From the NCBI RefSeq assembly GCF_026914265.1, contig NC_069125.1, forward strand, positions 74,525,546 through 74,589,545: 64,000 nt of DNA. Direction: 5' to 3'. Below are positions 1 to 13,900 of this stretch, piece after piece. This stretch comes from Mya arenaria (lineage: Eukaryota > Mollusca > Bivalvia > Myida > Myidae). The position numbers and the translations under genes are program-made. Numbering within the stretch: position 1 is the stretch's first letter; the number at the start of each line of letters is the position of its first letter. Under the pieces are notes generated by a model. The model was not told the DNA's origin, made no database searches, and worked only from the letters and a program-made list of their open reading frames with translations.

Positions 1-970
1 TATCAAGTCACTAGCAATACTTAAGTTACGTTTAAGGTGTTTAAGTTTTGTGGACCATCAGTACAGTGAGATGTTGACCCCACCCCCTTGGTTGTTTGCG
101 AGGTCAAAGGTAAATGTGACAATCCCAGTTGAACTGTGGTAGCCCCTGTAAATTGCAGTACAAGGCTGATCAAACCCAATAGCCTCATGTGTTTTCATTG
201 GTTGACATATGCTATTAAAATGTCCATGACTATTATTTTATTTTTTTCTTTTGATTTATAATTGGTATAGGCCGTATTTATATTAATACAGATGTTCATT
301 ATTCCTTCACTCCAGATACTAGCTTCTTCATACCATTACAATACACGGCTGTCACGTACACTCTGTTACTACACTGTCAATACCTGATCATTGAATAAAC
401 TCCTTCTCTACTCTTCATGAAAGACAGCAATTATATGAAGGTTTCATGGCTGGTTGATTCTCTACTTGGGTTACAGAATAAACACATTCACATTTCTTTT
501 TAAATGCTGATTTTCTCTTTGTCGCAATATTCTATGCCTGTATTGGTTATGGTAATAAATGCCCAACTCTTTGGTTCTGGAATATTTACCAATAAAATCA
601 ATACATACTGATCTACATATTCAAACTATTTCAATGAGTCTTTTGAAAAAGTACTCTTAACTACAGCATTTACCATTTCGTTCAACATTAATATCATTCA
701 AAATGTTATTTCTTACATTTCTTATATTTTGAAGTGGATAACTTACGAGTTACGAGAGGGACTCAGCCTAAATGCCATTGAAAATTAGATGTTATATTAA
801 TGCACGGAATAACACAAAGTAAGTTGAAAACATTTTATTTTAAACATGATTGGCACTGATAGATGTACATACAGTATGTACAAAGAGTTTTCGGGAAATG
901 TCTGCAAATTCAAAACTCTAAAATTATTAAGCAGCTATATTTGATTCAAAAAACACATTATTCATTAATG
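1..970. other. non-coding flank and probable 3' end of the fibrinogen-domain gene
   Basis: I see no coding exon or RNA gene here. Reading on the minus strand, an AATAAA hexamer lies near 830-836, about 1.1 kb past the stop codon of the fibrinogen-domain gene, and could be its polyadenylation signal. This is a weak inference. The rest is AT-rich sequence without recognisable structure. Confidence 0.4.
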
Positions 971-974
971 TAAC

Positions 975-1262
975 AAACCAGTTGTCACCTTTACCAGTGG
1001 AACTACTTCTGTAATAGACCACTTTTACCAGTGGAACTACTTCTACTATAGACCACTTTTACCAGTGGAACTACTTCTGTAATAGACCACTTTTACCAGT
1101 GAAACTACTTCTACTATAGACCACTTACCAGTGGAACTACTACTGTAATAGACCACTTTTACTAATGAAACAACTTCTTTAATAGACCAATTTTGCCAAT
1201 GGAACCACTTATATAATAGACAACTTTTACCAGAGGAACTACTTCTATAATAAACCACTTTA
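975..1262. repeat. 34-bp minisatellite, about 8 units
   Basis: The unit is built around the minus-plus readable words TTTTACCAGTGGAACTACTT and CTGTAATAGACCAC, repeated head to tail with point changes and a few short deletions. It lies 0.7-1.0 kb past the stop codon of the fibrinogen-domain gene and is probably within its 3'UTR if the distal polyadenylation signal is used. Open frames through it are a by-product of the repeat. Confidence 0.85.
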
Positions 1263-1955
1263 GAGTCAAGTACAAAAAAGAAAAAGAAAGTTGAAATGAA
1301 ACAAATGTCTAATGAAAAAAATGTAAGCAAATGTTTGACAACGGTAACTAAACACCTACAAATCAAACAAAACTGCTCTTGTCAAAACGAGGAACAAATA
1401 TCAGAGAAATAATATCATACATCATTCTCGAACAGAAATGGCCAATAATGTGGTATAATGTAAATGACTAAACAGCGAAACATGTGACAGGAAAATGATA
1501 TTGCATTCAGTAACAAGGCATAAGTTGTCCATGTACAACCAGCAAATGATACAGCAAACGACAAGCCAATTTATACTTCAAGTAACTTGAACGGATATAT
1601 ATATATGTACACATGAGATTCAAATGCAATAAATAAGAGTGAAATTTACAGTGAAAACGGCCAATACAGTACAAGTTGTTTGTTTAACGTTTTCAACATA
1701 CATGTATTCACTAACGATATAAACAATGGATGCAAACAATTTTGAGTTGTTGCCAAGGGATCTTTTCAGAAGGCAATCATCATGTGAAAAGACGAACCCT
1801 TTGTAACATAGCAACATGAAGTGACTAGTTTGGATAACCACTCCCGCATCACATATTCACTTGATTGTCTATCGCCTAAAGGCAACTAAGGGCAATAGCA
1901 CTCCGCGCCACAAACCCATTTTAACAACCCGCCTGCTTCCATATACCCTGACCGT

Positions 1956-4900
1956 CTATATTTCATTCGGCAGTTTTGGGCTCTTGGCGGGCTTAACCAT
2001 CATTTCCACGAATTTGAGGGATGAATATCGGTGGATGGTATTCCACTGGATGCCGTTACGGACGAAGTAGTTGTCGTGGTCGCCGTACTGGTAGTACATG
2101 CCGTTCAGGTGGCTCTCGAAGCAATCATTAAACCACCAGCCGCCGCTGTAGAACTCTGCGCAGTTGTCGTACAGTCGGCGGTCGTTGTCGCGGTCGTACG
2201 TGCTGAACGCCATTCCATCATGGCTGTGGTAGTACGTCGTCAACGAGTCGCCGGCGTCGCCATGGTAGCCGCTCACGTGCAGCCGGAAGTCCTGGTCCTC
2301 CCCCGACACCCGGAAGCGGTCGTAAACGGCGTGGTGACGGCCGCCTTCCCAGTCCTCAAGCACCACACGCAGCTCGTAGTCGCCTGCAACAGAGAATTGT
2401 ATGATACTTGTATAATTATCAATACAGTACGCAATACTTTGAGAACGAGGTTTCTCCCGCTCTGGATTAGACCATAACTAATTCAATTTTTGACAAATAC
2501 TTTTTTTCCTATTTATATAAATTGACAGTCCCAGACATAACTTAAAGGAGTGTATGTTTTTGCCCGTTTAATTGCAAATGGGTTTAACTAGAGAACTGTA
2601 GTGGCACATTCCAGAAAAAGATATGTCACAAAAATGTATATTTTCACCAGCTTTAAACCTTTCCACGGATTTTCCTGAAAATGTTATCCAAATTCCGGGT
2701 GATAATTGATAAGTATAAATATTTATTAAAAGGGGAACAAATATAGAACATATTTAGCTTTTCACTCAAGATGCTTCAATATTCTTTTCACAAAACATTT
2801 TGATATAAAAACAGTCTCTGGGAAAAGAGTTTGTGCACTACAAAAACTCCGATAAAACATCTATTTTTGTTTTATTTAAATGTACAAAAATATAGGTAAA
2901 GCAGAGATATTGTACAATACTAGTATTATCGTTCTTCGTGTGTCATTAATTTCCAATACATAATGGATATTTTCATTTCATGTACGCCGACAAATAAAGG
3001 TCGAAATAATAATAAATCTACGTACAATGAATAGTGTTTGAACATTTCCTTACATCGCAGCACATTTGGTGCAATGTAAGACGGAAGATAAACATGAACT
3101 TCGAGTGTGCCAGTGGCCGAAATCTTTAAATCATTTTAAGTTTGAAGATCTTAAGTTAAATTCAGGGTCTACATTTTAAGAACACTTCTTTTGGTAACGA
3201 TAAATCATAGTTAAACTGACAAGAGTTATTGTATCTGTAGTATTTTCCTAATATTAATAATTGCTATTGCAGATTAAATCCCTGAAAGTGGAAGATAGTG
3301 GCGCATATCAGACAAGGACGTAACCGGATTTATTAAGTGCCGGAACATGATCTCAGTGGAAAAAAACTGGTATATAATAAGCATTTCAAGCAAATAAGGA
3401 TAGTGCCTGTTCCAGTCGAAATAGACCATGGGAGAGAGGTACCACCGATACCCGCGGCATCCGATCGCAAAGCGACCGCCGGTCGAGGCTCCGCCACGCA
3501 TCGAGATGAACGTCCGTCGGGGCTACTACGACCAGGTGCGAGATGACTTTGTGAACCATGATGACGGTGTTGTGTGTACATGTTACCCTCGCACCAGCCA
3601 ACACACAGTGCCGTCCATGTTCTACGACAAGATCCAGTGTCCACATAAAGACCACGCCCACATACAGCCAGCTCACAACAACCAGTTCAACTACCCCTGG
3701 ACGGCTAACTCCATCGGCCGCAAGAGGGACGGAGAGGATGACGATCTCAGTGAAAGACTGTCGCTAATATCAGAGGAGGACGATCAGCTCAGATTCTCCC
3801 CGAATCCGTTTCCCGCCAGGAACCTTGACCAGCTGTCAATACGAACCGCCCCGCCACTTATAGCACAGCCGGACTATGAAAGCGAAGTGAAGCCTCCTTA
3901 CACGGCGCCGGTTAATGATACACAGACGTTGCTACACGGCCGGCGCGCCCAGTCTATGCAGGATATCCGGGACCCCGCCTACCGCTCCGATGGCCTGCCC
4001 CACAGTCGAAATAATGCAAGTCTGACCCAGAGTCGATTATCAAACCGACAGTTTACAGGAACCTACGTCGACCCGCGTGAGTTCCGAACATTTTGTTCTA
4101 TACCAGCCTAGCTCTTTTAACTCGCCAACATATTTTATTTGGTTTCAACTCGCTGTGAGAAAGACCGTGACTATAGTTGCTCTACCATTCATCAGTATTT
4201 CTCAAACTATTCATAAAGCAAAGTAGACATAATTAACATACTGTTTCAATTTCATTTTGAAATTATTACAGGGAATGGGAAAGCATACAACTACAACGTG
4301 AACTACGAAGGAGGGTCGCGCGCCCAGGCGTCACGAAATCCGGCACCACGGCCCTCACCGGCCCGCAAACCCATGACCGCCTCGTGACACAACCGTCCTT
4401 CTCGTGACGGGCCGCCACATGAACACTGTTTGTCAACGAGAAACATGTAGAAGTTGTTGTTCTGTGTGAAATTGTAATTTTATTTTTGTCTCAAAACGTC
4501 AAGACGGATTTTCATATGTCAATGTGTTCATGCCAGTTTCACAGTGTTAGCCATTTGCATTTACTTTGTTATTGGTCATTTTTTTATTTATCAATATAAT
4601 AGTTGTCTTGTTTTTAAAGCACGTCGTACATCGTGTTTATAAATATAAGGTTAATGGCGACCGCTTGACCTCGATTCTCTTACTCCTGGCGGGCGTATAC
4701 AGGTGATTCTCATACTCCTGGCGGGCGTATACAGGTGATTCTCATACTCCTGGCGGGCGTATACAGGTGATTCTCATACTCCTGGCGGGCGTATACAGGT
4801 GATTCTCATACTCCTGGCGGGCGTATACAGGTGATTCTCATACTCCTTGCGGGTGTATGCAGGCGATTCCAACATCGCCCGAAGCCAATCTTCTATGGAT

Positions 4901-7900
4901 TTATATATTTTAGTGTATCCTTAAGATTTGAGAAGCGATAGACTCTTAACGTTTAATTTCATGGCATCATTATTTCGTAAGCGGCGTGTTTAATGTCGGG
5001 GTTCCATACGTCAGACTAAGCCTACCTGCGCGAGGGACGGTCTGATAGCTCGACCTCTTGAGGCGCTTCCTGTTCACAGCCTGATCGCCCCTGGCTGCGG
5101 AGAATTGCTGCTTTTACCATAATCTCTCACGTTCTGTTATTTTATTGCATTTTCATTGATTTCGAACAAATGTATTTAATGATTATATATGTTTTATGTC
5201 AGAATAAATTTGGGTTTTATAACTAGTATTCGCACGTGAAATCACGTGCCTTCCTTAACTTTACCAATTCTTTCTAAACGTACTGAATTCGATTGCGTTA
5301 TTAACGCAATGAACGCGTTTGTCTTTTAAATAGACGATAGTTAAATTGTAAAAGTGAAAGTAAAACAAACGGCAAATTAGTGAGTGTGTGTTACCTTGTG
5401 TAGTGAGGAAATGGATGTTGTCGTTTCCAAGCCAGAACTCGCCCTGGAGTCGACCGAAGCCGTGTTTGTAGTCCTCCCAGTCGCGCGAGAAATTCTCCCG
5501 TCCATCCTGTCGCCTCTGGATCACCGTCCACCCTGAAACACGCAAACAACTGACATCAGGTACTCATGAGGTACGCATATGTAAAACTAGTAGTTAGTAC
5601 TTGTAAAAAACAAAACAATGAAACACGTAACAATTGGTTTATACGATGTACTCTTACGTTTACGTATAAAAGTATATTCCGATTTGTATCTTGGGCTGAT
5701 TCGGGGAAACATTATACGCAATAAATTGTATTAAAATTGCTGCGGTACGTACGCTTTTTTAAATAAAAATAAATATCTAGAAGTATTCAACTTTATAGTA
5801 TGTGTTACACCAAGACATATGCAATATTATAAAACAGCGGCCGCATACCTGCTCCTTCGATGATCTTACAGACGACCTTGAATGGTGTTGGTGAGCGGTC
5901 GGGCCTCACCATGATGTAGTAGTCACCCAGGTACTTCATACCCCCACTCGCGTATACGGCCTCGCAATCTGCAAACATACGTACATTTAATGGAAATGAC
6001 TGTCATACGGACATGGAGTGTAGCGAAAAACGAGGCCATGCACCATCAAATTAATATTGTCAAAAACTTTGTTAAAAAATATGTTTGTGAATATTCAACA
6101 GACGGTCTCGAAGTTGAACGATTGTTTGAGATGTGTTTTACTGCCTTCATATATATCTATGTCAATCCTGGTATAAATGAAATGTAATTTTAAGATAAGC
6201 TATTAATCATTCACATCATTTAGAGAACACTGAGCTTCCTCAAGACTTCAATAAAATCTGAAAATAAACGTGTGTCGGAGAAAAATTAGAATCACGAGTT
6301 CTTGGATATATATTATCCAAAATAGCAAACTTTTCGTTTCTTCATTATATGAAACGGATGTTGAGCTTCGTTTGATGATTAAAACATATATTTATATCCC
6401 ATCAATGGCGCATACCACGATGGACGTCAGTTCACCGCCAGCATGTGAACTTGATATGTCAGGACATGACGGGAGCCTTAGCACAAACGGTTCGTTGGGA
6501 TACGCTTCGTTCGCGCTTTGATTGAAACAAGTTCATCCGGTTCCGGTCATTACAGATTATCCCGCTGAACCGCCCGTACTTACAAGTGACCCCTTTATGG
6601 CTGTTGACTTCCTGCCTACACATCTCGAAGGCAACCGTCAAAGTGGTCACCAAAGCGGGTACTTTCACTTCTCGAAGCCGGATTCATTATGTTTTTGATT
6701 TACCCGTCAGCTTGCACAGCGAGACGGTCATATTTGCAATGAAGGGGCGGTGTTTCAATTGTCAGTATGTTCAGCACCAATCCTTAAATTAACTCAATCT
6801 GTATTGTAACATGCAGCTGATGTCATCAAACTTTTCAGACATTCATATTATATATCAGCATTTTTGTTTTAAATATAAAACAGGTGTATGATTAAATTCA
6901 ACTTAAGAAACTATGTGTTGTTTTCAGTGCGTTATTTGGGTCCCCTCTGTCACCGTCGTTAGCACGGAATTCGGACGTGAAATTACTCCCGGCGGCAATA
7001 CCTAAATGTACGGGCGTCGGCACTTCTCTCGGGATCTCTTTTAACATTCTGGAAATGCTTACCGTAACAACCTGTTAATTTTGCTGTTAACATTTCCTCG
7101 CACCTTAATTACAATAACATATTACACAAACGACCTCCTCTTAGTAGTTCTAAGAAAATACTTAAGTCAAATCTGCAGTCAAATATTAAGTCTCCTGTGG
7201 AAAGTAAACATTATTTTGGAGAGTATGGCACCTAAGTTACAGGTTGGTGGCTAATAAAGAATTAGATAAGATGCAGATGATAGTAGCCCTTAAGGGGTAA
7301 ACCGCATCATCTTCCACAGATTCTTCCAACGTATGGCTCCATGTGAACATGATATTGTACATCAAATTTCAAAATATGTCGGAGCCGTCTATTACAACAT
7401 GAAAACAGGCGAGGTATCGACAATGTCACGTGTCGTTTTAATAATCAACAAAAAAGACTGCTTCGTTTCGTTTTTCGTGTGGATATGAAATTGGCAAGCT
7501 GTCCTCCCTTCTTTAGATTGGTGTTAGCATTTCTTCAATACTTCTCGGCAACATGAACAGTGAAAGGCGAATAAAGTATGCAATGATAAAATAAAACGAA
7601 TGTTACCTATCGGATCACTGAAGAAATCCACTATTTCTGATGATATTGACGTATATATGGAGTTTTAAATAATCAAAGACAGTCGCTGCCTGAGAGCCAG
7701 TATCACAGTACAGCCGCTGTCTAAAGGACAGTCTGACAGCGATACAGTCGCTGCCTGAAGGCCAGTATGACAGAACAGCCGCTGTCTGATTGCCGGTATG
7801 ACAGTACAGTCGCTGCCTGAAGGCCAATATGACAGTACAGCCGCTGTCTGATTGCCGGTATGACAGTACAGTCGCTGCCTGAAGGCCAGTATGACAGTAC

Positions 7901-10900
7901 AGTTGCTGTCTGATTGCCGGTATGACAGTACAGTCGCTGTATGATTGCTAGTATGACAGTACAGCCGCTGTCTGATTGCCGGTATGACAGTACAGTTGCT
8001 GTCTGATTGCCGGTATGACAGTACAGCCGCTGTCTGATTGCCGGTATGACAGTACAGTTGCTGTCTGATTGCCGGTATGATAGTACAGTCGCTGTATGAT
8101 TGCCGGTATGACAGTACAGTCGCTGCCTGAGAGCCAGTATGACAGTACAGCCGCTGTCTAAAGGACAGTCTGACGGTACAGCCGCTGTCTGATTGCCGGT
8201 ATGACAGTACAGTCGCTGCCTGAAGGCCAGTATGACAGTACAGCCGCTGTCTGATTGCCGGTATGACAGTACAGTCGCTGCCTGAAGGCCAGTATGACAG
8301 TACAGCCGCTGTCTGATTGCCGGTATGACAGTACAGTCGCTGCCTGAAGGCCAGTATGACAGTACAGCCGCTGTCTGATTGCCGGTATGACAGTACAGTC
8401 GCTGCCTGAAGGCCAGTATGACAGTACAGCCGCTGTCTGATTGCCGGTATGACAGTACAGTCGCTGCCTGAAGGCCAGTATGACAGTACAGCCGCTGTCT
8501 TAAGGACAGTCTGACAGCGATACAGTTGCTGTCTTATTGCCAGTATGACAGTACAGTTGCTGCCTGAAGGCTGGTATGACAGTACAGTTGCTGTCTGATT
8601 GCCGGTATGACAGTACAGTCGCTGCCTGAAGGCCGGTATGACAGTACAGTTGCTGTCTGATTGCCGGTATGACAGTACAGTCGCTGCCTGAAGGCCAGTA
8701 TGACAGTACAGTTGCTGTCTGATTGCCGGTATGACAGTACAGTCGCTGCCTGAAGGCCAGTATGACAGTACAGTTGCTGTCTGATTGCCGTTATGACAGT
8801 ACAGTCGCTGTATGAATGCTAGTATGACAGTAAAGTCGCTGTCTGATTGCCGGTATGACAGTACAGTCGCTGTCTGATTACTAGTATGGCAGTAAAGTCG
8901 CTGTCTGATTGCCGGTATGACAGTACAGTCGCTGTCTGATTGCCAGTATGACAGTACAGTCGCTGTCTGATTGCCAGTATGACAGTAAAGTCGCTGACTG
9001 AAGGCCATTATGACAGTACAGTCGCTGCCTGATTGCCAGTATGACAGTACAGTCGCTGACTGAAGGCCATTTTGACAGTACAGTCGCTGTCTGATTGCCA
9101 GTATAACAGTACAGTCGCTGCCTGAAGGCCATTATGACAGTACAGTCGCTGTCTGATTGCCAGTATGACAGTACAGTCGCTGAAAACACGATGAAATGCA
9201 AAACACTTCTGTTTAAATGCGTGACATCTCGAGGTCAAACAGAAAGTATGACCAGAGTTCGATTACTTGCAAAAATCTGGTTAGGTAACCAAATTGTAAT
9301 ATCTCTTAGAAAAAGCCTTTATTCTATGGCTTTAATTATAATCTACCTGATGAAGTTTGTCTTGAATTATGCGACGCCTTTGAGAAAAAAGAAATCAAAG
9401 TGCAGCAACGGTATTAACTGTCTATTTGTTTAAATAGTTTTTTTATCTAAAAGTTATCTCAACGATCTCTGCTTTAAGATCAGAAAGGAATATGTAACCC
9501 AGCGAGAAGCAATGAACTTAAAAGATTGCAAACAAAGTGAGCATTAAGAACCAATCCGCGGCACATCCTCTCCACAACCCGCGAACAGAACATCCTGCAT
9601 TTTGATGTCTATTATCTGATGTCTCAAATCTGTAACATAGGTATGCACTGATAAATATTGATGAGCTTACTTAGGTTATTACTTTTTTTTTCAATTTCAC
9701 TCACCAATGCCAAACAACTTTCTACATGTATAAGCAAGTATATGGTATAAATATTTTACTTATCCATTTCTATTTAAATCCAAGACTCTCATTTTTCCAT
9801 AAAGCACATTTTCTGCTTTGTTACATAGACTTTGGGAAAAAAATATCAAAAAATATTAAAATCATACATAATAGCACCAATGTACGGTGTATATCAGAGT
9901 GTGAGGCAGGGGTCAGCCCGTGTCTCTGAAGCATGCCATTTATATTTTGGCTTCGACGATGATGGATAGTCAGCGGCCAAGTAGACGCACATGTTTCTAA
10001 TTCCCGATGGTGGCTGTGTAATGTTTGGTTGGATTGTTTGGATCATAACATTGGACAATATCAATATGGTACCACAGCCGTATAGCAGAGTGGTGCTTTC
10101 AGTATATGGAGCATTGTGAATAACAACACAGCTCTAAACGCTGGGAACTCCCGGAAACCTATTGGCTAAATACATGTATAGTGTAAAATGGTGCATGTTG
10201 GGATATTCTACGCATATGTATTATAACATAAGGATATTGAATGTTCGGTTTTTAGACAACATTTTACGCGAGTTTAAGGTAGGGGGCGCCCGTTTTGCCA
10301 CTCCCGGAAATCCTTCATGAATCCACCCACAGAAAAAGTTTGCCAAAGCAAGAATAGCAAAGGTTTTAACTGTGGAAGATACACCTGTTAGACCGAGTTT
10401 CTCCAGCCTAACGAAATGGCAACAAATCCCAGTGATGAGCAATAACATTACAACATTAATCGTGATTTGAGAGCTCGATTTGTGGTTTCTGTCAGAGGGA
10501 CTGTCAGTGCAAGATTTTAACTTCGATTTGAGACTAACACCCACACATGTACGGCTGCTGCCAGTTCCTCGATGATGATGGTATACTTCTGCAACATTGC
10601 AACACGCGTTTTTAATCTGTAGACAGATCGACACGCAAGATTAATTTCTAATCATGACAGAATTCATTCGAGTGGCCCGTTGACCCAATTACCGTGGGAA
10701 TTCTGGACTGGAAAAGTAGTTTCTGACATATAGAAATCGATTGTGCATGGTTTTATATACTGTGACAATCATCTGAATGCCCTTTAATATTTGAAATCGC
10801 CAAAAAGAACCTCATCAACCCTATTTAAGAAATGATTAACCATTTACCACCAACCAACAGTGACTTGTACACGAGCACTCAATGGCCAGTGTATCTGCAC

Positions 10901-13900
10901 GTGGCCACGTTCAGTGAGAGATCCTGCAGCAATTCTTGCCTCATCTTTTCACGTGTAAACAGTTTACATTTCTCTCAAGATCTGTCATGCTGTTTATAAA
11001 AACATCAAAAGTAATATTTCCAAATTCCCTTAAAAATTTAAAGTCATCCAATTAACTGAGCAATGTGGTCCCTGATACAGAGGAAATAAACCCGTGTTAT
11101 GGAGCACCCGACAAGTAATGCTACTTTCTCAGTTATGTTTATGCGTGCCCATTTCAATTTAAAAATGTTGGTGTCGATTTTTTAAATGGATTGATGCATT
11201 TCTGCAAGATTTCGACGCAAACAGTGCATATCGTCACTATGTAACAAAACGTATAATACGTACATATGATTATGGTGCTATGTTTGTTATAAAGCCATAC
11301 ACCGTGCTTTATTGCTTTTCTATAACGCAATTGAAGTAATGAGATATTTCAAATTGGTATACGAATTGACAGTATGCACCAAACGAGAAGTTTCGTTAAA
11401 GGAGATGAATCAGAGCGTAAATTGTGTGGGCACGTGTCTGCCATGCCGAGGTCCTGGGAAACTGTTCGGGACACGGAGCAGCTGGGCCGCCAGCATTTGG
11501 CACGCGCAAACTCACACGTAAATTACTAAATAGTAAATATGCATTCAAACACCGGGCATATTATTCAGCACTAACAATGGGGTCCCTTCTACCTGGAAGG
11601 GTGGCGGCATTGTGTCCTCCTAGTAAGGTAATGAACCCCTCGAGGAAGGTGTCATATGTCATGTGGTCCCTTCTACCTGGAAGGGTGGCGGCATTGTGTC
11701 CTCCTAGTAAGGTAATGAACCCCTGGAGGAAGGTGTGTCATATGTCCTGTGCCGAGTATCCAATGACTGCGAAAATTCGGCTACTATGCATGACATCACC
11801 GAAAGAATGTGCGCTTTTACGTCTGCACGAAACATGTGGGGGGTTTCTGTGCAATTCATGACAGTTTCCAGGTTCGTCTGTGCTCCGGATTCATATAGAC
11901 ACACATACACCTACAGTGACTCCGGTGTATATTCCCTACTGCAGCCGGGACTCAACGGAAGATCCCTAACATAACATTCTATGTTTATGCAATCATGTCT
12001 TTACAATGTCGAGCAGAAAACAACATAAACACTGTGCATCAATCAAAACACCCGAGGCCCATCTGTTAATGAAGGGAATATTTCTTATATTTTTGTTTAA
12101 AGTTCGATTTAGCTGAAGATTGAACTAAAAGTGCGGTGTGTGGCAAGTGTCTCTCCGAGAGATCGGTTCCAAACATAATGTAAGCTTCTAAACATGTTGA
12201 TGTAATCGCCTTCATAGCAGTTAAGAGCATGCCTCCTCCTTATGAGCGTAGGGGAGCCCTAAAGCAGTGGATGAAGTACTATGGGCGTGGGGGAGTCTTT
12301 CATGAGTGGGTGAAGTACTTTGGGCGTGGGGTAGTCCTTCATGAGTGGGTGAAGTACTATGGGCGTAGGGGAGTCCTTCATCAGTGGGTGAAGTTCTATG
12401 GGCGTGGGGGAGTCCTTCATCAGTGGGTGAAGTACTATGGGCGTGGGGGAGTCCTTCATTAGTGGGTGAAGTATCATGGGCATGGGGGAGTCCTTCATCA
12501 GTGGATGAAGTACTATGGGCGTGGGGGAGTCCTTCGTGAGTGGGTGAAGTACTATGGGCGTGGGGGGGGTCCTTCATCAGTGGGTTAAGTACTATGGGCG
12601 TGGGGGAGTCCTTCATCAGTGGGTGAAGTACTATGGGCGTTTGGGAGTCCTTCATGAGTGGGTGATGTTCTATGTGCGTGGGGGAGTCCTTCATCAGTGG
12701 ATAAAGTACTATGGGCGTTTGGGATTCTTTCATAAGTGGGTGAAGTACTATGGGCGTGGGTGAAGTACTATGGGCGTGGGGGAGTCTTTCATCAGTGGGT
12801 GAAGTACTATGGGCGTGTGGGAGTCCTTCATCAGTGGATGAAGTACTATGGGCGCGGGGGAGTCCTTCATGAGTGGGTGAAGTACTATGGGCGTGGGGGA
12901 GTCCTTCATCAGTGGGTGAAGTTCTATGGGCGTGGGGGAGTCCTTCTTCAGTGGGTGAAGTACTATGGGCGTTTGGGAGTCCTTCATCAGTGGGTGATGT
13001 TCTATGTGTTAGGGGGAGTCCTTCATCAGTGGGTGAAGTACTATGGGCGTTTGGGAGTCCTTCATCAGTGGGTGATGTTCTATGTGCGCGTGTGAAGTAC
13101 TATGGGCGTGGGGGAGTCTTTCATCAGTGGGTGAAGTACTATGGGCGTGTGGGAATCCTTCATCAGTGGGTGATGTTCTATGTGCATTGGTGAAGTACTA
13201 TGGGCGTATGGGAGTCCTTCATCAGTGGATGAAGTTCTATGGGCGTGGGGGAGTCCTTCATCAGTGGGTGAAGTACTATGGGCGTGGGGGAGTCCTTCAT
13301 CATTGAGGTGGTAGGGGAGTCCTTCATCAGTAAGTGAGGTAGAGGGAGTCCTTTTCTAGTGAGTGGGGCAGGGAAAGTCCATCATCAGTAAGTGAGGTAG
13401 GGAAAGTCCTTCATCAGTAAGTGAGGTAGATGGAGTCCTTTTCCAGTGAGTGGGGCAGGGAAAGTCCTTCATCAGTAAGTGAGGTAGGGAAAGTCCTTCA
13501 TCAGTAAGAGAGGTAGAGGGAGTCCTTTTCCAGTGAGTGGGGCAGGGAAAGTCCTTTATCAGTAAGTGAGGTAGGGAAAGTCCTTCATCAGTGAGTGAGG
13601 AAGGGAAAGTCCTTCATCAATGAGTGAGGTAGGGAAAGTCCTTCATCAGTAAGTAAGTTGGGCGAGTCCTTTTCCAGTGAGTGGGGTTAGGAAAGTCCTT
13701 CAGCAGTAAGTGAGGTGGGGGGGGGCGGGCTTTTCCGGTGAGTTAGGCAGGGAATGTCCTTCATCAGTGAGTGAGGCAGGGAAAGTCCTTCATCAGTGAG
13801 TGAGGCAGGGAAAGTCCTTCATCAGTGAGTGAGGCAGGGAAAGTCCTTCAACAGTGAGTGAGGAAGGGAAAGTCCTTTATCAGTGAGTGAGGAAGGGAAA

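Noticed and set aside
7665-9008. 447-codon open frame on the minus strand with a 31-residue repeat ([15 protein letters not shown])
   Set aside because: It is the translation of a 31-bp minisatellite. It shows no codon-level selection, has no flanking exons, and lies in an intron. Frame openness follows from a stop-free unit.
7668-9185. CRISPR-like regular repeats
   Set aside because: There are no unique spacers of constant length between repeats and no cas genes, and the context is an animal intron. These are head-to-tail minisatellites. The same applies to every other array here.
10221-10634. 137-codon minus-strand frame with a hydrophobic segment ([12 protein letters not shown])
   Set aside because: No recognisable family, no paralogue, and no splice partner in frame; it lies in an intron of a same-strand gene. 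Kept as a chance frame.
12221-13306. Several 70-170-codon frames on both strands with [13 protein letters not shown] or [12 protein letters not shown] repeats
   Set aside because: Product of a 39-bp minisatellite read in different frames; no gene structure.
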